Shown here piece after piece: positions 45,194 to 53,903 of a stretch of DNA of 64,000 nucleotides. The position numbers were made by a program, and so were the translations under genes. The DNA is from JAGNXB01 sp942490895 (lineage in GTDB: Bacteria > Bacteroidota > Bacteroidia > Chitinophagales > Saprospiraceae): contig CALNZC010000021.1 in the NCBI GenBank assembly GCA_942490895.1, positions 40,157 through 104,156 of the forward strand. Direction: 5' to 3'. Every line of letters starts with the position of its first letter. The first letter of the stretch is position 1. Below the pieces are notes generated by a model that worked only from the letters and a program-made list of their open reading frames with translations, was not told the origin of the DNA and did not search any database.

Positions 45194-46734
45194 AACTCTT
45201 TCCATGTAAGCAGGTTCTCCCCATCCATTCGAACAGGAACATCCATCCCCAATAAACCCAGGATGGTGGGGGCAATGTCGGCCAATTTGCCATTTCGGAT
45301 CTCCACTGGCACAGGGTCCGGAGAAACATAGATCACAGGGACAGGATTCTTGGTGTGCGCTGTGTGCGGCGTGCCATCTGGATGTTTCATCGTATCCGAA
45401 TTTCCATGATCCGCAATGAGGATCAGATGGTAACCCGCCTCCAATGCCGCCGGGATCAATCGGGACAAACAGGCATCCACAGTCTCTGCAGCTTTTCGGG
45501 CGGCTTCAAAAACACCGGTATGTCCGACCATATCCGTATTGGCATAGTTCAGCGTAATGAAATCCGGTAGTTGGGTCGCTATTTTTTGCAGAACAGCATC
45601 TGTCAATTCAGGGGCACTCATCTCCGGTTGAAGGTCGTAAGTAGCCACTCTTGGTGAAGGGACAACCAATCGGTCCTCACCAATGAAAGGCGCTTCTCGC
45701 CCTCCGGAGAAAAAATAGGTCACATGTGGATATTTCTCCGTTTCAGCCATGCGCAACTGGGTCTTCCCCGCTGCTTCCAGAACTTCCCCGAGGGTCTCTT
45801 TCAGGTTATCCTTTTCGAAGATGACCGGGATGTTTTGAAACGACTCATCATACCGGGTCATGGTCACATAATGCAATTCGAGCGGATGCATGTTCAACTC
45901 CGGGAAAGCGGTCTGGGTCAATACAGTTGTCAGCTGCCGGGGTCGATCTGTTCGGAAATTGACAAAAATCACGACATCACCATTCGCCATACTGCCGGAA
46001 TTGTCATCCTTGGATTGAATGCTCACTGGCTCAAAAAATTCATCTGTGATTCCAGCAGCATAGCTGGCGCGTAATGCCGCCACTCCAGATGGAAACTGTT
46101 TGCCTTTGTCATGAACCAGCAGGTCGAAGGCCTTTTTGACGCGCTCCCACCGCTTGTCCCGATCCATGGCATAATACCGGCCCACCAGCGAAGCGAGTTG
46201 TGCCTGGGGAGCATGAGTTAAATGGTCTTCGAGTTGTTGAATAAAACGAAGTCCGGACTCTGGACCTGTATCCCGGCCATCTGTAAAGGCATGAATTCGG
46301 GTATCCGGCACACCAGAGACTTGTGCCAGGTCCACCAGAGCGATCAAATGATCCAGATGACTGTGGACGCCACCGTCTGATGCCAGGGCAAGCAGATGCA
46401 GTTTTCGACCGGGCTGACACGCCTGTCGCAGAGCAGTCTGCAGGATCTCATTCTCCGCCAGGCTCCCATCTGAAATGGCCCGGTTGATGCGCGCTAGCTC
46501 CTGGTAGACGATCCGACCCGCACCGATATTTAAATGCCCGACCTCCGAATTTCCCATCTGTCCTTCCGGCAGGCCTACAGCCGAACCATGAGTCACCAAT
46601 GTCGCATGTGGCCTGGACTGCATGAGTTCATCAAAAACAGGCGTGTGTCCTTGAGCAATCGCATCGACTGACGGATCGGGGCCTAATCCCCATCCATCCA
46701 AAATGATCAGTGCTACCCGTTCAGCTGGTTTCAT
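45190..46734 (-). CDS. gpmI: 2,3-bisphosphoglycerate-independent phosphoglycerate mutase
   Basis: The 514-residue glycolytic enzyme interconverts 3- and 2-phosphoglycerate with two metal ions, usually manganese. The N-terminal metal motif LIILDGWGLG, the catalytic serine loop GQMGNSEVGHLNIGAGR, FTDGRDTGPESG, the FVNFRTDRPRQLT segment and the C-terminal LIADHGNSDTM metal site are all present. The ATG at 46734 (MKPAERVA) is chosen because a TACATTTG element lies only 4 bp upstream of it. A start five codons earlier would precede the expected transcript. Confidence 0.96.
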   Translation of the reverse strand: MKPAERVALIILDGWGLGPDPSVDAIAQGHTPVFDELMQSRPHATLVTHGSAVGLPEGQMGNSEVGHLNIGAGRIVYQELARINRAISDGSLAENEILQTALRQACQPGRKLHLLALASDGGVHSHLDHLIALVDLAQVSGVPDTRIHAFTDGRDTGPESGLRFIQQLEDHLTHAPQAQLASLVGRYYAMDRDKRWERVKKAFDLLVHDKGKQFPSGVAALRASYAAGITDEFFEPVSIQSKDDNSGSMANGDVVIFVNFRTDRPRQLTTVLTQTAFPELNMHPLELHYVTMTRYDESFQNIPVIFEKDNLKETLGEVLEAAGKTQLRMAETEKYPHVTYFFSGGREAPFIGEDRLVVPSPRVATYDLQPEMSAPELTDAVLQKIATQLPDFITLNYANTDMVGHTGVFEAARKAAETVDACLSRLIPAALEAGYHLILIADHGNSDTMKHPDGTPHTAHTKNPVPVIYVSPDPVPVEIRNGKLADIAPTILGLLGMDVPVRMDGENLLTWKEL

Positions 46735-46738
46735 CTTA

Positions 46739-46746
46739 CAAATGTA
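46739..46746 (-). promoter_or_regulatory. -7 element of gpmI, predicting a leaderless transcript
   Basis: TACATTTG on the minus strand fits TAnnTTTG and is followed after 4 bp by the ATG. Transcription would then start at or next to the start codon. Confidence 0.4.
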
Positions 46747-46853
46747 CATTCAACGCCCAGAATGGTTCATGTTCAAGGGGATCGGAAACTACATTCCGCA
46801 CGAAATCCCATAAAAATCTGAGAGGGAATCCCGTTTGGAATATCTTCGCCTTC

Positions 46854-48362
46854 ATGTCCGGGATCACCCGAAATCCAAACAGCCCTTCAAAAACATTGGC
46901 ATTTATCCTGCTCCTGATCGGGGCTGGCACCTATCTGTATGCCTATGTCTATGGACGATCCCTGTATCTGGATGAGGCGAACCTCGGTTTAGTCCTGGAG
47001 ACCGTTTCCTTCAGTGATCTATTCCTGCCGCTTCCATTCGAGCAGTATGCACCTCCCCTTTTTCTGGCTGTGGCTAAAGGCGCATTATCCATCACGGGTC
47101 ATCACGAGTGGGGCCTTCGTCTTATTCCGCTTCTGGCCGCCCTGGGCAGTCTGGCGGGAATGGCCTTCCTCTTGAGCAAGCTGAATTGGAGCTGGGGAGC
47201 CCGATGTTTTGTGTTTGGATGGATGGCATTCTCACCACACCTGATCCGATATGCTTCAGAATGCAAGCAATACAGCTGGGATGTCCTGATCATCATCTTG
47301 TTGATCTCTCTGGCCTTACGATTTCGGGAGCACCCTCCAGCCCGATGGTTATGGGTGGGAACAGGCTTGCTCTTCGTCCTCATGCCATGGGCCTCCATGC
47401 CTGCCGTATTCCTGTTGGGTATATGGGGCGGATTGGAGATCCTGGAAAACCTGCGCACCCGGAACGTCCAGAAGTTGATCGGCTGGGCTAGTGTGTCCTT
47501 CCTCAGCCTCCTTTCGTTCCTGGTCTATTATAACCTTGTCATCGGCAGTAATTTGGGCAGCAGCTTGCTTCTCGATTACCATGAACCTTATTTTATGCCC
47601 TGGCGCCTCGACCAGCCCGGGAATCTGACCAGGGCCTTTTCCATTCTGAATGATCTCTGGGCCTTGTCGTTTGGTCATACTGCGATCTCCTTATTTCTCG
47701 GATTGGGCCTGGCTATCCTTGGGTTTCTGACGCTGATGGGTCGGAATCGGTTTTTGGCCTACCTGCTGTCCGGCCCAATCGGTCTGGCGGTACTGGCATC
47801 TATGACGGGTCAATTCACCCTCATCCCCAGAGTCAATCTGTTTATGGCTCCCCTGTTTCTCCTCTTGGCCGGTGCAGGTATGCATTGGATCATCAATCGA
47901 TGGTCATCCCGTTTTCTCCCGGCCATTCTGACAGTTATCTGGATCCTCTGCATTTCTGCTTTTCTGGGCAAGGTGACCAAACTCTGGCAGGAGCCGGAAA
48001 TAGAGGACCTACACCAGGTGATCCAGAAACTGGCAGATCTGGATGATCATTCACCCTGGTATGTGCACTGGGAGGCCACCCCTGCATTCAGATATTATAC
48101 AGAGTTTCATACGGATCGCAGCCGTTACAAATCGAACAAGGCCATCATACTCCCCTGGATGGAAGATCATCAAGTGCAGGCTCTGGCAGAGCAGGACTCT
48201 GCATTCTGGTTTGTGTTTTCTCACCTGGTCTCTGATCAGGCCCGCATGGTGCAACAGCAATTACACGCTTCCCTGGAGGGGCCGTTTACCCCAATCGACT
48301 CCATACAGGCACATTGCGCGCTGGCGATCAAATACGAGAAACAGGTTAAAATTGAAAATTGA
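46854..48362 (+). CDS. GT-C glycosyltransferase (ArnT/PMT-like membrane protein)
   Basis: ATG 46854 (MSGITRNPNSP) is chosen since the upstream part of the frame lies over the gpmI promoter. The 502-residue protein has 10-12 helices, with an acidic pair in the first external loop (SLYLDEANLGLVLETV). That pair is the catalytic region in GT39/GT83 enzymes. An external EQYAPPLFLAVAKGALS stretch follows. A C-terminal soluble domain of about 110 residues follows the last helix. Such enzymes take sugars from polyprenyl-phosphate donors at the periplasmic side. A GT2 of the kind that makes such donors is encoded at 39915, though it is frameshifted. Confidence 0.75.
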   Translation: MSGITRNPNSPSKTLAFILLLIGAGTYLYAYVYGRSLYLDEANLGLVLETVSFSDLFLPLPFEQYAPPLFLAVAKGALSITGHHEWGLRLIPLLAALGSLAGMAFLLSKLNWSWGARCFVFGWMAFSPHLIRYASECKQYSWDVLIIILLISLALRFREHPPARWLWVGTGLLFVLMPWASMPAVFLLGIWGGLEILENLRTRNVQKLIGWASVSFLSLLSFLVYYNLVIGSNLGSSLLLDYHEPYFMPWRLDQPGNLTRAFSILNDLWALSFGHTAISLFLGLGLAILGFLTLMGRNRFLAYLLSGPIGLAVLASMTGQFTLIPRVNLFMAPLFLLLAGAGMHWIINRWSSRFLPAILTVIWILCISAFLGKVTKLWQEPEIEDLHQVIQKLADLDDHSPWYVHWEATPAFRYYTEFHTDRSRYKSNKAIILPWMEDHQVQALAEQDSAFWFVFSHLVSDQARMVQQQLHASLEGPFTPIDSIQAHCALAIKYEKQVKIEN

Positions 48363-48476
48363 GGAACAATTACAACTTTCAGCCCGTTTTAGGGTCATCT
48401 ATACGAAAGCTGGGCAATACCCCTTGCCTAACCTTTCGTTAAACGGTAGCTTTAGACCGCCAACACCAATTCACCC

Positions 48477-48860
48477 ATGAAGTATTTCATTCTTTTTATC
48501 AGCCTGTTCTTTTCTACTGCAATCATGGCCCAAACCAATGCATTGCAGGCGATCAACCAGGCCATGCAACGCGGTGATGCAGCAACCATAGCATCCTATT
48601 TCGACCAATCTGTCGTTCTGGATATCCTTGGAGATGAGGCCATTGCCACACCAGCAGAAGCACGCAAACGTCTGGAAAGCTTCTTTTCCAAGCACAAGCC
48701 TGCTGGTTTCAAGCAGTCCCATAGCGGCTCTTCCCAGGGCAAGGATTCCCATTATATCATCGGTGAATTGAACGATACGACAGGAAAATATCGGGTTTAC
48801 CTCTATTTCAAGACCAGCGGAGGTAAATACGCCCTTCAGGAATTACGCATCGATCAATAA
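48477..48860 (+). CDS. DUF4783 family secreted protein
   Basis: The 127-residue product has a signal peptide (MKYFILFISLFFSTAIMAQ) and a DUF4783 (NTF2-like) domain: AINQAMQRGDAATIASYFDQ, EARKRLESFFSKHKPAGFKQ, HSGSSQGKDSHYIIGEL and KYRVYLYFK. The fold has a ligand-holding cone, but no ligand is known. The gene ends 7 bp inside the tail of the convergent aminotransferase gene. Confidence 0.88.
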   Translation: MKYFILFISLFFSTAIMAQTNALQAINQAMQRGDAATIASYFDQSVVLDILGDEAIATPAEARKRLESFFSKHKPAGFKQSHSGSSQGKDSHYIIGELNDTTGKYRVYLYFKTSGGKYALQELRIDQ

Positions 48861-50008
48861 ACGGCTGTCCGCATCTGTCTGGCGGCATCTGTCAGGACGT
48901 CTTCCGTTTTTGCAAAACACACGCGCACAGTCCGGTTATCTGCAGGTGGTTTTCTGTAAAACGGACTGATCGGGATCAGGGCCACCCTGCAACGCTCCGT
49001 ATAATTCCGTGCAAAGGTGAGATCATCCTCATCACTCATCCCACTGTAATCCAGAAGTCCAAAGTAGGTGCCCTCACAGGGCAGTACCCGAAATGGAGAA
49101 CCCTCCAGTTCCCGTGTAAAATGATCTCGTTTCGCCTGATAGAAGGTGTCGAGATCTGACCAGCTTGCCGGATCCTCCATAAATCGGGCCAGGGCCACCT
49201 GGCTGGGGGTATGCACACTGAAGACATTGAACTGATGCACTTTTCGATATTCTGTTGTCAGTGCCGGGGGCGCCACTACATAGCCCGTTTTCCAACCCGT
49301 AGCATGAAAGGTCTTCCCAAACGAAAAGGTCACCATACTGCGCGCATACAGTTCTGGGTCTGCCAATACACTCAAATGCGGGAGCCCATCAAAAACCAGG
49401 TGTTCATACACCTCATCCGACAGCAGGAGTAGATCATTCTGCAGGACAATCTCCTTCAAGGCTGCCATATCTTCCGTGCGAAATACTTTGCCCAAGGGGT
49501 TATGCGGATTGTTGGTGATGATCAGTCGAGTCCGGGAGGTCACCTTAGCACGCACTTCATCCCAGTCCACCTTGAATTCCGGACCCTTCAGCGGAATGGA
49601 CACCGGAATCCCTCCAGCGAGCAAGACTGTGGGTAGATAGCTATCATAGGCTGGTTCCAACAGGATGACCTCATCACCTGGATGTACAACGGCCTGGATG
49701 GCACAGAACAGTGCCTGCGTGGCTCCAGCTGTGACGGTGATCTCCGTTCCCGGATCAAGGCGAACACCATAACTCAGTTGGATTTTGTTGGATATCGCTT
49801 CGCGCAACATGGGCAGTCCCGGCATCGGGGCATATTGATTATACCCTTCCTGGATCGCCTGTCCGACCAGGTCTTTCAAGCGTTGTGGCGGTTCAAAATT
49901 GGGGAATCCCTGAGCCAGGTTGATGGCCTGGTGTTGTTGGGCCAGGGCACTCATCACTGCAAAAATGGAGGTGCCTGCGTCGGGAAGTTTGGAAGAGATT
50001 ATTGCCAT
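48854..50008 (-). CDS. Class I/II aminotransferase (methionine aminotransferase-like)
   Basis: ATG 50008 (MAIISSKLPDAGTSIF) is the natural start; the frame extends 11 codons further. The 384-residue PLP enzyme has INLAQGFPNFEPP, the YNQYAPMPGLPMLREAI segment, ITNNPHNPLGKVF and the PLP lysine in SFGKTFHATGWKTGYVV. These features match YbdL-like aminotransferases that act on methionine or aromatic keto acids, including the last step of methionine salvage. The exact substrate is not certain. Monocistronic by position. Confidence 0.9.
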   Translation of the reverse strand: MAIISSKLPDAGTSIFAVMSALAQQHQAINLAQGFPNFEPPQRLKDLVGQAIQEGYNQYAPMPGLPMLREAISNKIQLSYGVRLDPGTEITVTAGATQALFCAIQAVVHPGDEVILLEPAYDSYLPTVLLAGGIPVSIPLKGPEFKVDWDEVRAKVTSRTRLIITNNPHNPLGKVFRTEDMAALKEIVLQNDLLLLSDEVYEHLVFDGLPHLSVLADPELYARSMVTFSFGKTFHATGWKTGYVVAPPALTTEYRKVHQFNVFSVHTPSQVALARFMEDPASWSDLDTFYQAKRDHFTRELEGSPFRVLPCEGTYFGLLDYSGMSDEDDLTFARNYTERCRVALIPISPFYRKPPADNRTVRVCFAKTEDVLTDAARQMRTAVY

Positions 50009-50041
50009 GCTGGAAATATACTGCTCTTTTCGAAGTCCCAA

Positions 50042-50490
50042 TAAAGATGATGAGAAGGTGAGACTTTGAGACTTTGTGATGGAGGGACGCTGTGACGGAG
50101 AGACTCAGGGAGGGCCACCACCAAGGATTGAGGGCCGAGGCAAGCTCAAGGCGGAAGTGCGAAGTCGGAAAGCGGAAGTAATATTGAGACGTCGACAGGG
50201 ATAAGGGGTGAAGTGTTATTTCGATATTTCGTTATTGGGTTATTTCGCCAAATAGACAGGGCTGAGGGCCGAAGGATGAACCGTTGCGGCTGCCTAAATT
50301 GCCGGATCAAACTGGAGGTGGAAAGCGAAGGTGACTTTGAGACTGTGTGACTATGGAATGGAGGGACGCTGTGACGGAGAGACGTATTGACTCAGGAAGG
50401 GACCTTTTGCCATTTACCTTTTGCCATATACCAGCCATTCTTTGGGAATGATCAGCGAAAGGCGGGTAGCGAATGGCGAACAACGAAATG
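50042..50490. repeat. Repeat-phrase spacer
   Basis: No credible gene. A 24-bp segment occurs twice (50081-50104 and 50360-50383), and variants of GTGACTTTGAGACT surround both. The phrases are inverse relatives of those at 19060-19944 (for example TCTCTCCGTC). Words such as TTTCGATATTTCG and GCGAATGGCGAA recur in 56452-56817. Confidence 0.7.
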
Positions 50491-50492
50491 GG

Positions 50493-50738
50493 TTACACCA
50501 TCTGACCTGCGATCCGATCAATTGCGTCAGCCAGAGCTCGATCCTTTTGGGTGACCACATTTCCGGCAGAATGGGTCCGCAGACGAACCTCTACCCGGTT
50601 GTAAACATTGGTCCATTCCGGATGATGATCCATCTTTTCGGCGGCCATTGCCACCCGGGTCATAAACCCGAAGGCCGCATTAAAATCAGGAAATTGGAAG
50701 GTACGGGTCAGGCTATTGTCGGATTCAGTCCAGGGCAT
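50493..50738 (-). CDS. 4a-hydroxytetrahydrobiopterin dehydratase (pterin-4a-carbinolamine dehydratase)
   Basis: The 81-residue start at 50738 (MPWTESDNSLTR) fits the family better than the longer frame. The signature is complete: FMTRVAMAAEKMDHHPEWTN, VYNRVEVRLRTHSAGNVVTQ and KDRALADAIDRI. The enzyme dehydrates 4a-hydroxytetrahydrobiopterin during aromatic amino acid hydroxylation. A tetrahydrobiopterin-dependent hydroxylase would be expected elsewhere in the genome. The kynureninase gene about 5 kb away is also an aromatic catabolism gene, but the two are not in one operon. Confidence 0.92.
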   Translation of the reverse strand: MPWTESDNSLTRTFQFPDFNAAFGFMTRVAMAAEKMDHHPEWTNVYNRVEVRLRTHSAGNVVTQKDRALADAIDRIAGQMV

Positions 50739-50822
50739 GATGACAGGTTTGGACTGAAGGTACACTGCGTCAGGTTGAAACGCAAAGAAGCAAAGACGCC
50801 AAGCATTTTTAAGCCAAACAAA

Positions 50823-51869
50823 TTACCGCTCGTCCCAATTGCCTTTGTCCAGGTTCAGCAGCGCGAGGGTCATCAGATCGATGGTGGCCTGCACATCTGT
50901 CTTATGGACCATCTCGATGACCTGGTGAATATGGCGTGTCGGGATAGATAGTGCGCCAGCGATAGCGCCGTTTTTTCCATAGCGTTGAACGGCAGCGGTG
51001 TCTGTGCCACCAGCGGTCAGGATCTCTGACTGCCAGGTGATCTTGGCCGCATCGGCCTGATCGCGCAGATAGTCCACCATTCGCGGATCGCAAATGGTCA
51101 TTCCGTCAAGGATCTTGACGGCGACTCCCTTTCCGAGTTTAGTCACCATTTCCTGAGGTTGGGCGCCCGGCACATCAAAGGCGATGGTGGTATCTAGAAC
51201 GATCCCGAAGTCTGGATTGATCCGGTGAGCTGCAGAAATGGCTCCTCTCAAGCCAATCTCCTCCTGCACTGTAAAGACAGCGTGGAGGTCAAAGGGCAAT
51301 TCTTTTCCTTTGAGGGCTTTCAGTACTTCGACCAGGATGAAGACAGAGATTCGATTATCCAGGGACTTACTGTTGATGCACTCCCCCATCTCGATCATCT
51401 GACGCTCCCGGGTCACGGGGTCTCCTACGCGGACCAGTTTCTTGACCTGGTCTGCCGGCATACCAGTATCGATAAAGAAATCTTCGATCTGCACTGCTTT
51501 ATTCCGCTCCTCAGCCTTCATCAGGTGAATGGGCTTACTGCCCATCACGCCAATCACTTCTTCGCGACCATGCACGATCACACGTTGCGCAGTGAGGGTC
51601 TTGGCGTCGAATCCACCCAGGGTAGAAAAGCGCAGGAAGCCATCATCATCAATATGCGTGACGATGAAACTGATCTCATCCATATGCGCGGTGACCATAA
51701 CTCGCTTGTCCTGACGGCCTTTGCGCAGGACCATCAGATTGCCCATGGGGTCAACAGTCATTTCATCGACCAGGTCCGCAACCTGTTCTTTCAGGAATGC
51801 GCGGATGCGATGTTCGAATCCCGGAGCACCGGGGATCTCGCAAATCTTCTTCAGGAGGGTGACATTCAT
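50823..51869 (-). CDS. M42 family metallopeptidase
   Basis: The 348-residue start at 51869 (MNVTLLKKICEIPGAPGFE) is the family start. Metal and catalytic residues are in order: VTAHMDEISFIV (His ligand), SKSLDNRISVFILVEVL (bridging Asp), FTVQEEIGLRGA (catalytic Glu-Glu), GIVLDTTIAFD (Asp ligand) and HIHQVIEMVHKTDV (His ligand). M42 enzymes are large self-assembling cytosolic aminopeptidases that trim peptides; some act as endoglucanase-annotated glutamyl aminopeptidases. No signal peptide. Divergent from the radical SAM gene. Confidence 0.93.
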   Translation of the reverse strand: MNVTLLKKICEIPGAPGFEHRIRAFLKEQVADLVDEMTVDPMGNLMVLRKGRQDKRVMVTAHMDEISFIVTHIDDDGFLRFSTLGGFDAKTLTAQRVIVHGREEVIGVMGSKPIHLMKAEERNKAVQIEDFFIDTGMPADQVKKLVRVGDPVTRERQMIEMGECINSKSLDNRISVFILVEVLKALKGKELPFDLHAVFTVQEEIGLRGAISAAHRINPDFGIVLDTTIAFDVPGAQPQEMVTKLGKGVAVKILDGMTICDPRMVDYLRDQADAAKITWQSEILTAGGTDTAAVQRYGKNGAIAGALSIPTRHIHQVIEMVHKTDVQATIDLMTLALLNLDKGNWDER

Positions 51870-51893
51870 GTCCTGTGGTTTTCGGAAGGAGCG

Positions 51894-51901
51894 CAAAAAT
51901 A
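51894..51901 (-). promoter_or_regulatory. -7 element of the M42 peptidase gene
   Basis: TATTTTTG on the minus strand fits TAnnTTTG, 25 bp before the ATG at 51869. Confidence 0.4.
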
Positions 51902-51942
51902 GACAAAAGGCCCTTACTTTGGCAGCAAGCCGCCAAACCTCA

Positions 51943-52965
51943 ATGTCTGTGCAGTATCGGGATACCCGCAATTTTCTTTCCAAACTCACCATTCGCCGTC
52001 TGTGGAACGCGGGCAGGGTCCTATCATCCTACTATCTGACAAGGCTCACCAGACAGCCGATTCAGTGGGGGCTGCCCATGACCATCTCCATTGAGCCGAC
52101 CACGGCCTGCAACCTGCGCTGCCCGGAATGCCCCAGTGGATTACGTGCCTTTACCCGGGAAACCGGTAACCTCAAAGCAGATTTTTTCCGGCAGACCATC
52201 GATGAACTGGCCCGGGATCTGATCTATCTGATCTTCTACTTCCAGGGGGAACCCTATATCAACCCCAACTTTCTGGATATGGTGGCCTATGCCCGCAAAA
52301 AGGGGCTGTACACCATCACCTCTACCAATGGCCATTTCCTGGATGACAACCAGGCGCGCAAAACGGTCGAAAGTGGATTGGATCGCCTGATCATCAGCGT
52401 CGATGGCACCACTCAGGACACCTATGAACAATACCGTAAGGAAGGTGATCTGGAGACGGTCCTGGAAGGCGCACGGAATGTAGTCCGATGGAAGCAAGCG
52501 CTAAAGAGTGCCACTCCGCATATTGTCTTTCAATTTCTGGTCGTCCGTCCCAATGAACATCAGATTCCGGAGATCTATCGACTGGCGGAAGAGATCGGTG
52601 TAGATGAAGTCAAACTGAAGACAGCCCAGGTCTATGATTTCGAGAGGGGCAATCCACTGATCCCAATGGATCTGAAATACAGCCGTTACCTCCCCCAGGA
52701 GGATGGCAGCTGGCGAACCAAACATGCACTGGCCAACCATTGCTGGAAGCTCTGGCATGCCTGCGTGATCACCTGGGACGGGATGGTCGTCCCCTGTTGC
52801 TTCGACAAAGATGCCACCCACCGTCTGGGTGATCTAAAACATCATTCTTTTCGGAAGATCTGGCAGGGTAAAGAATACCAGCAATTTAGAGCGCAGATCC
52901 TGAAGGGTCGGGATCAGATCGATATTTGCACGAACTGTACGGAGGGGTGTAAGGTGTGGGTGTGA
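51943..52965 (+). CDS. Radical SAM/SPASM domain protein
   Basis: ATG 51943 (MSVQYRDTRNF) is chosen because the longer frame runs over the divergent peptidase gene. The 340-residue product binds a 4Fe-4S cluster through CNLRCPEC (about residues 57-64) and has PTTACNLRCPECPSG. The TSTNGHFLDD strand and RLIISVDGTTQDTYEQYRK of the radical SAM barrel come next. A C-terminal SPASM-type region with extra cysteines (CWKLWHACVITWDGMVVPCC, CTNCTEGC) should hold an auxiliary cluster. SPASM enzymes often modify peptides or sugars. No precursor peptide gene is visible nearby, and the substrate is unknown. Confidence 0.88.
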   Translation: MSVQYRDTRNFLSKLTIRRLWNAGRVLSSYYLTRLTRQPIQWGLPMTISIEPTTACNLRCPECPSGLRAFTRETGNLKADFFRQTIDELARDLIYLIFYFQGEPYINPNFLDMVAYARKKGLYTITSTNGHFLDDNQARKTVESGLDRLIISVDGTTQDTYEQYRKEGDLETVLEGARNVVRWKQALKSATPHIVFQFLVVRPNEHQIPEIYRLAEEIGVDEVKLKTAQVYDFERGNPLIPMDLKYSRYLPQEDGSWRTKHALANHCWKLWHACVITWDGMVVPCCFDKDATHRLGDLKHHSFRKIWQGKEYQQFRAQILKGRDQIDICTNCTEGCKVWV

Positions 52966-52967
52966 AA

Positions 52968-53903
52968 TTATTTCAACAGCACACTCACTGAATAATAATC
53001 CTGATTGTCTGTAAAGTGATGGACATCGCGGAATCCGCTTTCACCCGTCATTACCTCGATCTCAGACAAGCTGTATTTCTGAGAAACTTCAGTATGAATC
53101 AACTCATTGGTTTTGAATAAAAATTTCTCGCCAAGAAGAGAGACTTCCTGAGCTCGCTGACAGACCAGGTAACTGGCCGCAATTCCAGTCACCGGATCAT
53201 ACACCGGATAATGATCGAAGTGTTCCACCTGAAAATCAGCGCCCAGCTCCCGGTTGATCCGGGTGAGCAGATTCAGATTGAAGTGTCGAGTCACCCCTTT
53301 TGCATCATTGTAGGCATTGAGGATAACCCTGGGGTGTTTGCGCAAATCGACTGCAAGGAGCAAGACATCATCTGCCGACATATGTCCGTATAAAAACTGC
53401 AATAATTCGACTGCCTTTTCATTGGGGTAGTTGCCAATATTACTCCCCAGAAACAACAGCACCCGATGATGGGTGGTCTGGAGGATCGGCAGTGTCTTGA
53501 AATAATCTCCTGTGATCGGATGAACTGGAATATTCGGGGCGACTTCAAAAAGGTGCGACTTGTTTGTTTGTAAAATTTCCGGCGAGATATCCAGAGGATA
53601 ATAATTCAACGACCGACCCAAGGCAACCAGGTTTTCCAGGAAGCGGACCGTCTTCGTCCCGTCTCCAGCGCCCAATTCTACGATATCCAGAGAACCCTCC
53701 GGAAGAAAGGACGCCAGTTCAGATGTTTTTTCACACAGGATTTCCAATTCACAACGAGGGAGGTAATATTCTTCCAGCCCCATGATCTCCTGAAAGATCT
53801 TGTCGCCAGCCTCATCATAAAAATACTTGGACGGCAATCTCTTGATTGGCTGCCTTAATCCAATGAGAACATCCGTGGCAAATTGATCCAGGTCTCTCAT
53901 CAA
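52968..53903 (-). CDS. egtD: L-histidine N-alpha-methyltransferase EgtD
   Basis: The 311-residue SAM-dependent enzyme trimethylates histidine to hercynine, the first step of ergothioneine synthesis. Family landmarks are LPSKYFYDEAGDKIFQEIM, EEYYLPRCELEIL, the SAM loop IVELGAGDGTKT, LLFLGSNIGNYP and the acidic/aromatic AYNDAKGVTRHFNLNLLTRI. Its ATG overlaps the egtB stop by 4 bp, so the two are a coupled operon with egtB first. Confidence 0.94.
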   Translation of the reverse strand: MMRDLDQFATDVLIGLRQPIKRLPSKYFYDEAGDKIFQEIMGLEEYYLPRCELEILCEKTSELASFLPEGSLDIVELGAGDGTKTVRFLENLVALGRSLNYYPLDISPEILQTNKSHLFEVAPNIPVHPITGDYFKTLPILQTTHHRVLLFLGSNIGNYPNEKAVELLQFLYGHMSADDVLLLAVDLRKHPRVILNAYNDAKGVTRHFNLNLLTRINRELGADFQVEHFDHYPVYDPVTGIAASYLVCQRAQEVSLLGEKFLFKTNELIHTEVSQKYSLSEIEVMTGESGFRDVHHFTDNQDYYSVSVLLK